A DNA stretch of 64,000 nt from CAVRCT01 sp963719645 (GTDB lineage Bacteria > Pseudomonadota > Gammaproteobacteria > DSM-16500), in contig CAVRCT010000005.1 of assembly GCA_963719645.1 (NCBI GenBank), forward strand, positions 1 to 64,000, in the 5' to 3' direction. Position 1 is the first letter of the stretch; each line of letters starts with the position of its first letter. Positions 1 through 8,188 of the stretch are shown here, piece after piece. Both the position numbers and the translations under genes were made by a program. The notes below the pieces were generated by a model. That model was not told the DNA's origin. It searched no databases and worked only from the letters and a program-made list of their open reading frames with translations.

Positions 1-1000
1 ACCACGCTCGATCGACACGAGTTTGCAGCGCGCCAGCCATGCGGGCGTTGGCGATCCTCATGATCGCCGCGGCGTGCCGCGTCTGCTCGTCGAGCCCGAG
101 CGGATCGCCGACATGCGTGAGGATGGCGCGCCTGCGGCGGCCTCGACGTCGAGCCTTGCGAGCTTGCCGCCGATCGGCTCGCTCGGCATCGATGCGGCCC
201 AGTACGACATGGGCGTCGGTCAGGGTCTGGCTCTGTCACCGCCGGCGCCGTAGCAGACCGGTCCTGGCATGTGAGCTGGCGCTCTCCTGGACCCACCTGC
301 AGCAAGCCTGCTCGCGATCGATAGCGGCGATCGAGCCGCCTCCGGCGCCGATGGTCGTGATCTCGATCATCGGCGTGCGGATGACGTACAGCTCGAAATC
401 GATCGTCGTCTGCGCGGCGAGCGAAGCCTCGCCCCCTGCGATCAGGGAAACGTCGAACGACGTCCCGCCGAGATCGGCGGTGATCACATCTTCTTGAACC
501 CCGCCTGCGTTTGGCGATCTTGGACGCCGCAATCACGCCTGCGGCGGGCCCTTAGAGCGCGGTGCGCACCGGGAATTTGCGTGCGCCTTCGAACTTCGAC
601 GTCACGCCGCCGTTCGACTGCACGATATGGAAGTCGCCGACCAAGTCCCGCTCTTTGAGCGCGCCCTGCAGGCGATTGAGATAGTTGCCGACGACCGGCT
701 GCAAGTAGGCGTTGAGCGCGGTCGTCGACGCGCGCTCGAACTCGCGGATCTCGGGCAGAATTGCATGTGAGGTCGCCACATGCTCCGTTCGGCCAGACGG
801 CGGCGGGGCTCGCCGCCGCGGCGTTGCGCTCATTGGCGGGATTGGCGTAGGCGTTGACGAACACGATGGCGAGCGCCTCGGCGCCTTGCGCCGCGAGGAA
901 CTTCGCTTGCGCGGCGACCTCTTCGATATCGACAGCGACGCGGATCGATCCGTCCGCCAGCGTACGCTCGGCGACTTCGAGGCTAAATTCACGGGGGGTG
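1..1000 (-). pseudogene. Hydantoinase/oxoprolinase subunit A fragment with many frameshifts (foreign, GC-rich)
   Basis: Read on the minus strand, this block encodes pieces of an ATP-dependent hydantoinase/oxoprolinase A subunit, a cytoplasmic amidohydrolase family. Recognisable pieces in order are TPREFSLEVAERTLADG, FVNAYANPANER, ILPEIREFERASTTALNAYL, IVQSNGGVTS, GPAAGVIAASK, ITADLGGTSFDVSLIAGGE and IGAGGGSIAAID. They lie in different frames, so at least four or five indels and one stop (near 552) break the gene. The GC content is far above the rest of the window and resembles an alphaproteobacterial-type genome. The join to dotF falls within 990-1004. I favour an assembly chimera with an error-rich read end; a decayed horizontal insertion is the alternative. 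Confidence 0.75.
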
Positions 1001-1484
1001 AAGCAATCGATTGCTGTTGAATCTCTGCTGTTTGGGCAACCGGTTGTTGGACGGGAGGTTGCGGTGGTTGTTGCGGCGCAGCTACCGGTTGTTGCGTTGC
1101 AACAATCGTTGGCGCAGCGACAGGCGCAGGAGGCGTAGCGGGTTGCACAGGCACAATCGCAGGCGGTGTCGGCTTAACAACTGACTTAGTGGTTGCAACG
1201 GTCGTCGGTAAATTTTCTTGGGTAATATCTGTTGCAGGTACAGTAGCGCTCGGTATCAGCATCTTATATACCAACGTCAGCAAGACGATAAAAACAACAA
1301 CCCCAACAACCAGACGACGATTTTGTTTGAGCTTTTCTACAAGATTAACTTTAGGTGCTGCAGCAGCAATCACGCCGCCATCTTTTAAAGCGTCATCCAT
1401 TTCATAGTTCACTTGATCATCAGAAAAGTGATACTCACTTTCCTCTTGACCTTCTGGGTCACTGTCGTATCGCTCATTTGCCAT
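991..1484 (-). CDS. dotF: IcmG/DotF, inner-membrane component of the Dot/Icm secretion system (N-terminal part only)
   Basis: About 165 native residues remain. An acidic, Asp/Glu/Tyr-rich cytoplasmic head (residues 1-45) is followed by a basic stretch and one transmembrane helix at about 58-76 (VVGVVVFIVLLTLVYKML). A Pro/Gln/Val-rich periplasmic linker follows. This matches DotF, an inner-membrane protein of the type IVB core complex. The C-terminal periplasmic domain is missing: after residue 165 or so the frame runs into GC-rich hydantoinase sequence and stops at 552. Position right after dotG agrees with the Legionella order icmE-icmG. The truncation is probably a contig-end artefact. Assignment rests mostly on synteny and topology, because DotF is poorly conserved. 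Confidence 0.75.
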
Positions 1485-1533
1485 ATTCTTTTGCCCCTCA
1501 TTTAACGCATGATTGCAGCGCTGTCAGAACCCC

Positions 1534-1554
1534 ATACTTTATCCATAAAGTATA
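1534..1554 (-). promoter_or_regulatory. 20-bp perfect palindrome with a -10-like hexamer upstream of dotF
   Basis: ATACTTTAT-CC-ATAAAGTAT is a perfect palindrome in the 149-bp gap between dotG and dotF. Its minus-strand side includes TATACT (1554 down to 1549), about 65 nt before the dotF start. It could be a promoter overlapped by an operator, giving dotF its own transcription start. This is inference; no regulator is identified. Confidence 0.35.
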
Positions 1555-1633
1555 ATACGATCATTCCCACAATTCCTCTTGTCCAGCCTTTCATTTTAAT
1601 CGAAAAATCAGGCTGTTAGCTACTTAATAATGA

Positions 1634-3931
1634 TTAAGAGGCCACTTCCGACATAAATAATATGCCTAATGCCACGCCCGAATCAATTTTTACTGTCGTC
1701 GGTGTGTTCACATAGTTGCTGAATGAATTCGTAAATTGCGTACCCACTTGGCCTAAACCGACAGCAAATTTACTGGCTGGACTCAGTGAAGGATGCGTAC
1801 TTGAGGTACCAAAAATTCCTGTCGTGCTAGTACCCGCTTGAGTAATTGCACTTGAATAACCAGTCAAGAAAGAAGAAGCCATGATTGCGCCATACCGTTT
1901 CATGTAATGATAATCCACACTACTTGCCATCACCGTTCTCGCCATATCAGGATCAATTGCAAATGCATTCACTGATTTTGATTTTAGCCAAGCATCTTCA
2001 TCCATTAAATTAAAATTCAAACTGACTTTGTCTTGGCCTTGGGCGAGATTTAATTTACCCATTAATTTGGCGCCTTTAAATGGGCCTTGAACAATCGTCA
2101 CTAACACAGGCGTGTCAGGGTAATCACTGTCTACTGCCGTTTCTAACACAGCAAAATAAATCGTACCGGCTTTAATGAGCGGTCCTGTTGCAGTCGCTCC
2201 TTCCGATTGGCCATTTGCTCCTGGTTTGCCTGTTTGCGTTCCGCTTGTTGTTGTGGTTGTCGTCTTCGCTTCAATCACCGGCGTGCCGCCCACATGAATC
2301 ATTTTTGGCGGTTGCCATGCAGCCAATAACGATTGTGCCTGGGAAGACATCGCGGCTTGTATCTGCTGAATACGTTGCTGTTCTGCTTGTTGTTCTTGCT
2401 GAGATGTTTGCGCAGCGGCAGATGCGAATTGAGCACTCGTAGGAGCCCCGCTGGGTAATTGCGCTTGAACATTCTGTGTTTGTTGCACTAAGCGCGCAAA
2501 GTCTGAATTCGTCGGTAAATTAGTTTGCACCGTCGGCAAGGCATTGGGTAATGTCGCCATATTTTGATAATCCTGCATCAAACTCGCCGCTTGATCAGGC
2601 GTCAATAATCCTGCTTGAACAGCACTTTTTAATTCATCCGCATAATCAGCCGGCGACGCATTATTCGTTTGCATCGCTAACAACTTCTGCGCCTCATCCT
2701 TGATGGCGTGTAATTTGTTATAGCTAGCCGCTAATTTTTGCGCTTCATCCGGTGTTAATTTTCCTGCTTTGACTAATGCATTTAAGGCATTTTGATATTG
2801 CTCAGCACTCACATTTTTATCTTGTAACGCCAGTAATTCACTGGCCGTACTTTGCGAAATTCGTCCACTTTGCGCTAACGCATTCACATCCGCAGCCGCA
2901 CTATTTGCAGCCGTTTGCACGACAGAATTCAATGCGTCTGTCGCTCCAAGCCTGGCTCGTTTTGCTTTGTATTCTGCAAGCAATTTTGCAGCTTCCGCTG
3001 GGGTAATCTTTCCTTCTGCCACTAAGCGTGCTAATTCGGCAGCATATTCATCCACCGGCACATTTTTATTTTGTAAATTCGCCAAATCATTTGCAACATC
3101 TTTGGTAATTGCACCCGAACTGGCTAGCTTCTGTAAGTCATAGATGCTGGCTTTGGTTGCTTCCGCTTCCTGTTGATGTTGATATTGCGCTAATAATTGT
3201 TTCGCAACCTCTGGCGTCAGCTTACCTTCTTTGACCAGCTCATTTAATTCGGCTCCGTATGCGGTTGGCGTAATACCGCTTTTTTGCAAGGTGAGTAGTT
3301 GATTCGCCACATCCAACGGCAATTGACCGGCTTTGATTAACGCATCCATGGTCTGACTGCTCTCGTTTATCAAAGCATTTTTATGTTGTCTCTTATATTC
3401 TTCTAACAATTTTCGCGCTTGCTCGGGGGTTAATTTTCCCTCCCGGACAAGTTCATTCAATTCATCTTCATACTGACTAATGGGGACGTTGGCTTTTGCC
3501 ATGCCAATTAATAAATCGGCATCTTTTTGCGACAATTTGCCGCTTTTCACCAAGTCATTAATATCGTTTGTGATATCCGGCGTCTCTGGGTTAGGACACA
3601 GCACCGTACAACTTTGGGTCGGTTGAGCTTGTGCTGGCTGGCCCGGCACATTCACTAAGGTAGGCACTGCGCTACCGCCTGAGATTTGTGCTTGTTGGCT
3701 ACGCTGTGCATTCGCTTGCGCCAACGCACGATAATATTCAGGTGACAGTTGTCCACCAGGAACAGATTGTAAATTGCCAGGCGCGCCTGCCACACGAGAA
3801 GCGCCGACGGTTGATTTAGGACCTGACAGATAACGCACGCCAAAAAAACCCGCAATCGAAACACCAATGATTACGCCAAAAACAAGCAACACTCTTGCTT
3901 TCGCATCCATTTCGGAAAACTTAAAAGCCAT
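1634..3931 (-). CDS. dotG: IcmE/DotG, VirB10-like core channel protein
   Basis: DotG (765 aa) spans the envelope in the type IVB core complex. A short cytoplasmic head is followed by one transmembrane helix at about residues 13-32 (VLLVFGVIIGVSIAGFFGVRYL). Residues about 125-450 are a tandem array of helical repeats, each around the pattern LVKEGKLTPEQAxxLL (see LVREGKLTPEQARKLL, LVKEGKLTPEVAKQLL, LVAEGKITPAEAAKLL). Full repeats alternate with weaker ones ending in NxxxPxxxYxxEL. A Gln/Ala-rich linker leads to the C-terminal VirB10-like beta domain (from about GTIYFAVLETAVDSDYPDTP), which in VirB10 proteins forms the outer-membrane ring. The start codon overlaps the dotH stop by one base (TGATG), so the two are translationally coupled. 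Confidence 0.95.
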   Translation of the reverse strand: MAFKFSEMDAKARVLLVFGVIIGVSIAGFFGVRYLSGPKSTVGASRVAGAPGNLQSVPGGQLSPEYYRALAQANAQRSQQAQISGGSAVPTLVNVPGQPAQAQPTQSCTVLCPNPETPDITNDINDLVKSGKLSQKDADLLIGMAKANVPISQYEDELNELVREGKLTPEQARKLLEEYKRQHKNALINESSQTMDALIKAGQLPLDVANQLLTLQKSGITPTAYGAELNELVKEGKLTPEVAKQLLAQYQHQQEAEATKASIYDLQKLASSGAITKDVANDLANLQNKNVPVDEYAAELARLVAEGKITPAEAAKLLAEYKAKRARLGATDALNSVVQTAANSAAADVNALAQSGRISQSTASELLALQDKNVSAEQYQNALNALVKAGKLTPDEAQKLAASYNKLHAIKDEAQKLLAMQTNNASPADYADELKSAVQAGLLTPDQAASLMQDYQNMATLPNALPTVQTNLPTNSDFARLVQQTQNVQAQLPSGAPTSAQFASAAAQTSQQEQQAEQQRIQQIQAAMSSQAQSLLAAWQPPKMIHVGGTPVIEAKTTTTTTSGTQTGKPGANGQSEGATATGPLIKAGTIYFAVLETAVDSDYPDTPVLVTIVQGPFKGAKLMGKLNLAQGQDKVSLNFNLMDEDAWLKSKSVNAFAIDPDMARTVMASSVDYHYMKRYGAIMASSFLTGYSSAITQAGTSTTGIFGTSSTHPSLSPASKFAVGLGQVGTQFTNSFSNYVNTPTTVKIDSGVALGILFMSEVAS

Positions 3932-4989
3932 CAGTAGCCCTCAATTTTGAGTTCAATCGGTTCACCGTATTGTGATACCAGCACCGAAGAGGTCTGTTGC
4001 ATTTCATACGCAATCATCCCATCTGGACTCGACATTTTGCCTACCCAACCGGGTGACAAAACAGTCAAGCGGGTGCGTAAAAATAATTTATCTCCCACTA
4101 ACCAGGCCATGCAATCGCCGCCTGTCACCGTTAACTGCTTACTTCCCGTAGGCGGCACACCATCCAGCACATTTAACAATAATTGATTCGCAGAATTGGG
4201 CAATCCAGAGCCTGTCGGAAGTTCATTGGAATTAGGTCCAATGCCTGCAACATGAATATCCGTTCGATAATCAACGACTCGCTGGCCTAACACCAATTCC
4301 AAGGTCAATGGCGTATTCATACCGGCCAACCGAATCACTAAATTGCTATCACCATACGGTGCATTGGCTTGAATGAGCATGACATTGCTTTTGCCATCCC
4401 ATTGGATCGTGCAGGTTTTGGGATCACCTAAATCATATCCTGCGATAGGCCAGGGTGCGCCCGTTGAATCCACAAAGACTAATGAAGAAATGTAACCTTG
4501 CGCTAAACGGATCGCGGGTGGTGTTGCGCCCGGTGCCAAATTCACCATTAAGGTAGACGAAACAGGTTTAGGTGGAACGGTCGCTGGAACAATTGCAGCG
4601 CGTTGTGATTCATCAATTAACTGGCGCAACTTTAAAACCTGTTGCGGCGTCATTGGCATATTTTGTCGCATCATTGAATCGAAGGCTATACTCGCCTCGG
4701 GCGCTTGTTGAATGGCAGGTGCTGGCAATGCATCCATCATGACTTGCTGGGATTGACTATAGGTCATGGGTGGTGATTTCACTAACGGCGTATTCGTATT
4801 AGCAGCCTGTTGCAGCTTGTGTACCGGTGGTTTTTTTCGCGGCTGTGGTTGGCCATTATTTTTTAGCCAGCTTTGAAATTGTGCGAGATCAGACTGTGTT
4901 AACACATCTGATTGAGCCGATGCCGTTAGCCAACCACTGACTAAATAAGTCAGCAGAATGACAATCCCTAATTTTTTAATTTTATCCAT
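3931..4989 (-). CDS. dotH: IcmK/DotH, outer-membrane core component
   Basis: The frame opens at 5025, but the ATG at 4989 is preferred: it begins a classical signal peptide (MDKIKKLGIVILLTYLVSG, cleavage after about ASA) and overlaps the upstream dotI end in ATGGATAA. The mature protein has a Pro/Gln-rich N-terminal region, a helical stretch with the motif MTPQQVLKLRQLIDESQRA (about residues 117-135) and a C-terminal beta-rich domain (from about LMVNLAPGATPPAIRLAQGY). This is the DotH family plan. DotH works with DotC, DotD and DotG in the outer-membrane ring; dotC and dotD are not in the window. Confidence 0.93.
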   Translation of the reverse strand: MDKIKKLGIVILLTYLVSGWLTASAQSDVLTQSDLAQFQSWLKNNGQPQPRKKPPVHKLQQAANTNTPLVKSPPMTYSQSQQVMMDALPAPAIQQAPEASIAFDSMMRQNMPMTPQQVLKLRQLIDESQRAAIVPATVPPKPVSSTLMVNLAPGATPPAIRLAQGYISSLVFVDSTGAPWPIAGYDLGDPKTCTIQWDGKSNVMLIQANAPYGDSNLVIRLAGMNTPLTLELVLGQRVVDYRTDIHVAGIGPNSNELPTGSGLPNSANQLLLNVLDGVPPTGSKQLTVTGGDCMAWLVGDKLFLRTRLTVLSPGWVGKMSSPDGMIAYEMQQTSSVLVSQYGEPIELKIEGY

Positions 4990-5650
4990 TCGCAACGACC
5001 TGATCTCCGCCGCCTTTAGACACAATCATTTTTTCGATTGCAACACCTGCAATACTATTAATGGTTGAAATCCTCACAACTAATACTTGAATCATGAGAG
5101 GGACAACATTTGGTTTTGCGCCACTACTATAACTGATATTAATCGGCATTTGTATCCACCAGCCATAGACACCATTTAAACTGCCTTCTTTTAATAAACC
5201 CTGATTCTGAATAATAGGGGCTCCGGCAGGCACCGCATTCACAAATAATTTATCATTGAATACCGTCGTACTGTTCGCATACACATTTAATATGGCTGAA
5301 AAATCTCTCCAACCATTATCCGTAAAATATTGCATGCCTCTTTTTATCTCATCTTGATAATTGACAAAATCACATGTGAATACACTGGGTAATGCAACGC
5401 TCACCCATTGTATCAGGTCAGGTTGCTTTATATAAGGTTGATCAACTGGAACCAGTGACAAAATCCGAAAATCATTGCCGGTGGTGAACGTCACGGGTGA
5501 TGGCTTGGAAAGTCTGATGTAAAGAGACGTAGCAACCAACATGAGAATGGCGACCAATAAGATAAAAAACGCGGTCAACGCTTTATAGAAGCCATCGCGA
5601 TAAAAATCATCTTTAAGACGGACCCCATATAGCTCTTCACTTGCCATCAT
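4982..5650 (-). CDS. dotI: IcmL/DotI, VirB8-like inner-membrane protein (copy next to dotH)
   Basis: 222 residues, with ATG codons at 5650 and 5647 both possible. A cytoplasmic head with DDFYRDGFYKALTAF is followed by a transmembrane helix (about 25-46). The periplasmic domain has the VirB8/DotI fold signature: DFVNYQDEIKRGMQYFTDNG, then YGWWIQMPINISY. DotI forms an inner-membrane complex with DotJ in the Dot/Icm system. Because it sits immediately before dotH, as in Legionella, this copy is the most likely true dotI. Two further paralogues lie upstream. A 67-nt gap separates it from the preceding copy. Confidence 0.9.
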   Translation of the reverse strand: MMASEELYGVRLKDDFYRDGFYKALTAFFILLVAILMLVATSLYIRLSKPSPVTFTTGNDFRILSLVPVDQPYIKQPDLIQWVSVALPSVFTCDFVNYQDEIKRGMQYFTDNGWRDFSAILNVYANSTTVFNDKLFVNAVPAGAPIIQNQGLLKEGSLNGVYGWWIQMPINISYSSGAKPNVVPLMIQVLVVRISTINSIAGVAIEKMIVSKGGGDQVVANG

Positions 5651-5717
5651 TCCCTGCCATCCTGATTAGTTGGTTAAAGTGTACTGAAAATATCCGTTTT
5701 AAAAAAGAAATCTTTTA

Positions 5718-6380
5718 TTACTGAGTCGGCATTGTCGCATTCATTTGTAATACACCCAGCCCTTTATAACTTTGTAAAACATCTTGGCGCTGAACAATCG
5801 CCGTCACCGTTAATGCATTCTCAAATTTAGATTTCTCATTATAAGGTGGCATCCAATATTCCACCAAAATCGGCATCTCGAATTTCCACGATGCAGCGCC
5901 CGTTAAAATTCCTTGGGTAAGCAGCTTGGGTTGATTGACCACTTTTGCAATGACAACATATTTATATTGCTTCAATGACAGCAAATTGTTAGACGCTTGC
6001 AATCCTTGCATATATTGACGCCACCCATAATCGGTAAAAAACTTTTGCGCATCTTGGAATTGCGCGTGGAAATTCAAGAAATCATACGAATAAGCAGACT
6101 CTACCGCTGCAATTGTCCATGCTTCTGTCTGCTCAAGTGACATATTCGGTTGTTGCAAAGGGACTTCTTGAATTAATTTACTGAGCTCATCCGCCGGAAA
6201 ATAATACGGCTCAGTGGGATGCTTTATTAAATACATAATAATTCCAACTAGAATCGCATTGGCTATCAAACTTAACAGATAAATACCTAAAATCTGATGT
6301 AATTTTTGCCGATAAAATCGATTGCGCAGATGCACCAGCGCCAACCCACTTTCTTCTAGATTTTCATCCACTGTATTCAT
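5718..6380 (-). CDS. IcmL/DotI-family paralogue, second copy
   Basis: 220 residues with the same layout as the neighbouring DotI: head with LRNRFYRQKLHQILGIYLLS, one transmembrane helix (about 30-52), and a periplasmic domain with WTIAAVESAYSYDFLNFH, FFTDYGWRQYMQGL and SWKFEMPILVEYW. It is clearly homologous to, but diverged from, the copies on both sides, so it is an old duplication rather than a recent one. Coxiella also carries more than one icmL copy. It may replace one subunit in the DotI/DotJ complex or form a separate heteromer; the sequence cannot decide. Confidence 0.88.
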   Translation of the reverse strand: MNTVDENLEESGLALVHLRNRFYRQKLHQILGIYLLSLIANAILVGIIMYLIKHPTEPYYFPADELSKLIQEVPLQQPNMSLEQTEAWTIAAVESAYSYDFLNFHAQFQDAQKFFTDYGWRQYMQGLQASNNLLSLKQYKYVVIAKVVNQPKLLTQGILTGAASWKFEMPILVEYWMPPYNEKSKFENALTVTAIVQRQDVLQSYKGLGVLQMNATMPTQ

Positions 6381-6389
6381 CTTTTTTTC

Positions 6390-6986
6390 CTACATCATGA
6401 CAAACTGATCAATGCCAATCCCTGCTGGATTGAGATACGTAGGCACACGCACAATCGTGATCACCACCGTAAATGATCGGCGAGAAAGCTCATTGGCACT
6501 TTGATAAGTGACTAAAAAAGGAATTTGCACACGCCAGGTGTAGCCACGTCCCGGTAATTCACCTTGGTTAGAAATCACCGGCGCAGCAGAAACAACGCCA
6601 TTCACAAATAATTGATTCTGGGTAATGGTTTGAATCAAGCTGGCGATCGATGCTTGATAATCATTCCACCCTGCAGCAGTAAAATAAGGCCGCGCAAGCG
6701 CAATTTGTTTTTGATAATTGACAAAATCAAATGTGTAAGCCGCGACCGCCGCTTTGCCCGCCCACGTTGTTAAAGTGGTTGATAATAAATTTGGATCGGT
6801 ATGCGCTGTTAACTGCATTGCTAATCCATTTTGCGATCGCGCAGCAAAAACAGGCAAGGGCCGATGAAAAATTTGATATAACACAAAAAAAACCATGCCG
6901 ATTAATACCAGCACAGCAATCACCAACGCCGCGATTACCGAATGGTAACTTGCGCGATAAAAACGATTACTGGTTTCTATTGACAT
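6390..6986 (-). CDS. IcmL/DotI-family paralogue, third copy
   Basis: 198 residues: head with SNRFYRASYHSVIAALV, a transmembrane helix (about 15-38), and a periplasmic VirB8-like domain with AAVAAYTFDFVNYQKQI, YFTAAGWNDYQASI and YTWRVQIPFLVTYQ. It ends in a Met-rich tail (GIGIDQFVMM). It lies 9 nt before the second copy and 10 nt after dotJ, so all are probably co-transcribed. Three DotI-type genes plus DotJ in one operon exceed the single dotI/dotJ pair of Legionella. Confidence 0.88.
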   Translation of the reverse strand: MSIETSNRFYRASYHSVIAALVIAVLVLIGMVFFVLYQIFHRPLPVFAARSQNGLAMQLTAHTDPNLLSTTLTTWAGKAAVAAYTFDFVNYQKQIALARPYFTAAGWNDYQASIASLIQTITQNQLFVNGVVSAAPVISNQGELPGRGYTWRVQIPFLVTYQSANELSRRSFTVVITIVRVPTYLNPAGIGIDQFVMM

Positions 6987-6996
6987 AGACCGCCTC

Positions 6997-7209
6997 TTAG
7001 CGATTTTGAACAGTCAGCGGAAAAATGAAGCCATCTGTTGTATTAGCATAATATTGCGGAGGTGCTTTAAATAACAATAAATAAACAATCACCCCAATTA
7101 ATACAACGCTTAAACTCACCGATAACAATAAATAACGGAGCATTTTTCGATATTTATTACGAAAAAAATCACTTTGCATGCTTGCTATGTTTTCTCGATC
7201 GCCAATCAT
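6997..7209 (-). CDS. dotJ: IcmM/DotJ-like short membrane protein
   Basis: A 70-residue protein that looks like only the N-terminal part of DotI: a basic head with SDFFRNKYRKMLRYLL, one transmembrane helix (about 25-47), and a short periplasmic tail ending FPLTVQNR. DotJ is known as a short DotI relative lacking the globular periplasmic domain, and it sits between dotK and dotI, as here. The start overlaps the dotK stop by four bases (ATGA). Legionella DotJ is somewhat longer (about 90 aa), so the tail is reduced here. Confidence 0.8.
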   Translation of the reverse strand: MIGDRENIASMQSDFFRNKYRKMLRYLLLSVSLSVVLIGVIVYLLLFKAPPQYYANTTDGFIFPLTVQNR

Positions 7210-8063
7210 ATGGGTAACTTCTCTAGCGTAATTTCAATTCGATTATTTATCGAGGGACCATCATCTTCTGCAGGCTTGGCAATCGGTTTTTGTCCGCCCA
7301 TGCCTGCCGCGTATAACAATCGCGTATGGATACCGGCTCGCCACAAATAACGTTCCACATTATTGGCTTGATCCTGAGACAACGCTTGTTTGATCCGAGC
7401 AACGCCCACTGGGTTTGTATAGGCTGCAATTCTGACGGTCATGTTTGGATAACGATTCACTAATTGCGCAACCAAATTAAGTGTTGAATACGCATAAGGA
7501 ATAAAATCTGCGCTATCATCCGCAAAAAGATAACGGGTAGGTATAACAATTAAAATTTGATCGCCCAAAATAATCGCTTTGCAGCCTCTATTTTCCAGTC
7601 TATCTTCAATCGTTGTTTTGGAATCAATATAGGCGCCAATTGCACCTCCAAAAATAGCACCGCCCGCTGCGCCCGGAATCACGCCGACACCCGATGTCAT
7701 ACCGCCTGCGATTGCTCCAGTTGCGCCGCCAATCAGAGCGCCTTTTGTTGTTTGACTGCTATTTTGAAAAGAGCGAATTACATTGGTATCATCCTCGCCC
7801 GAAAACATGGTACTTGCACCTTGATAAGCGGATTGCACACCATTATTTGCATCGCGCGAAGCGGATGAAGAGGCGCACCCTTGTAAACAAAAAAGATAAA
7901 TCAGAAAAAAAAGAGAAAGAAAAATACATGTAATGACTCGCCCACTTCTGTCATCTCGCGCGGTTTTTAGCGCGGGATGACACGGAGGTAAATCGTTACA
8001 AACGCACGCTATAGAATGCGTGTCACGAGAAGCATACGGATAATGAGTCAATGACAGATCCAT
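7206..8063 (-). CDS. dotK: IcmN/DotK, OmpA-like lipoprotein with an unusual N-terminal extension
   Basis: The C-terminal half (about residues 170-285) is an OmpA/Pal peptidoglycan-binding domain (FADDSADFIPYAYSTLNLVA, ending NNRIEITLEKLP). It is preceded by a Gly/Ala-rich segment (about 110-148). A hydrophobic stretch ends in the lipobox LQGC with Cys63, so the mature lipoprotein starts there. Only one ATG is available (8063), with a good ribosome site (AAGGA). That leaves about 41 residues in front of the signal sequence, an odd arrangement. Residues 28-39 (CHPALKTARDDR) are encoded by a palindrome at 7949-7982. DotK anchors the Dot/Icm complex to the outer membrane and cell wall. Confidence 0.88.
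   Translation of the reverse strand: MDLSLTHYPYASRDTHSIACVCNDLPPCHPALKTARDDRSGRVITCIFLSLFFLIYLFCLQGCASSSASRDANNGVQSAYQGASTMFSGEDDTNVIRSFQNSSQTTKGALIGGATGAIAGGMTSGVGVIPGAAGGAIFGGAIGAYIDSKTTIEDRLENRGCKAIILGDQILIVIPTRYLFADDSADFIPYAYSTLNLVAQLVNRYPNMTVRIAAYTNPVGVARIKQALSQDQANNVERYLWRAGIHTRLLYAAGMGGQKPIAKPAEDDGPSINNRIEITLEKLPI
7949..7982. repeat. Palindromic repeat inserted in-frame in dotK
   Basis: A 34-bp hairpin, TGTCATCTCGCGC at one end and GCGCGGGATGACA at the other, with a short T-rich loop. It lies inside the dotK reading frame ahead of the signal-peptide segment and keeps the frame open. Similar TGTCATC-type palindromes are common intergenic repeats; coding use recalls the palindromic elements of Rickettsia. 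Confidence 0.6.
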
Positions 8064-8116
8064 TTGTTTTTCTTTTTCCTTCAGCCGCGAATTGAGAGCT
8101 CTTGATAAATATGTTG

Positions 8117-8128
8117 AATTATATACCC
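8117..8128 (-). promoter_or_regulatory. Extended -10 promoter candidate for dotK and the downstream dot genes
   Basis: On the minus strand the sequence reads GGGTATATAATT, with TATAAT at 8123 down to 8118, about 55 nt before the dotK start. It lies in the 125-nt gap after dotL. The same GGTATATAAT string recurs before dotM, before the gene at 28644-29744 and before the small gene at 39220. Confidence 0.5.
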
Positions 8129-8188
8129 ATCACACCTCAAAATGCGAACTTAAAACTCGGTGTTAAGATGACAAGCTCTTTCTAAGGA

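Noticed and set aside
1..1000. Genomic island with a catabolic hydantoinase operon
   Set aside because: Only fragments in shifting frames are present at the window edge; an assembly chimera explains this better.
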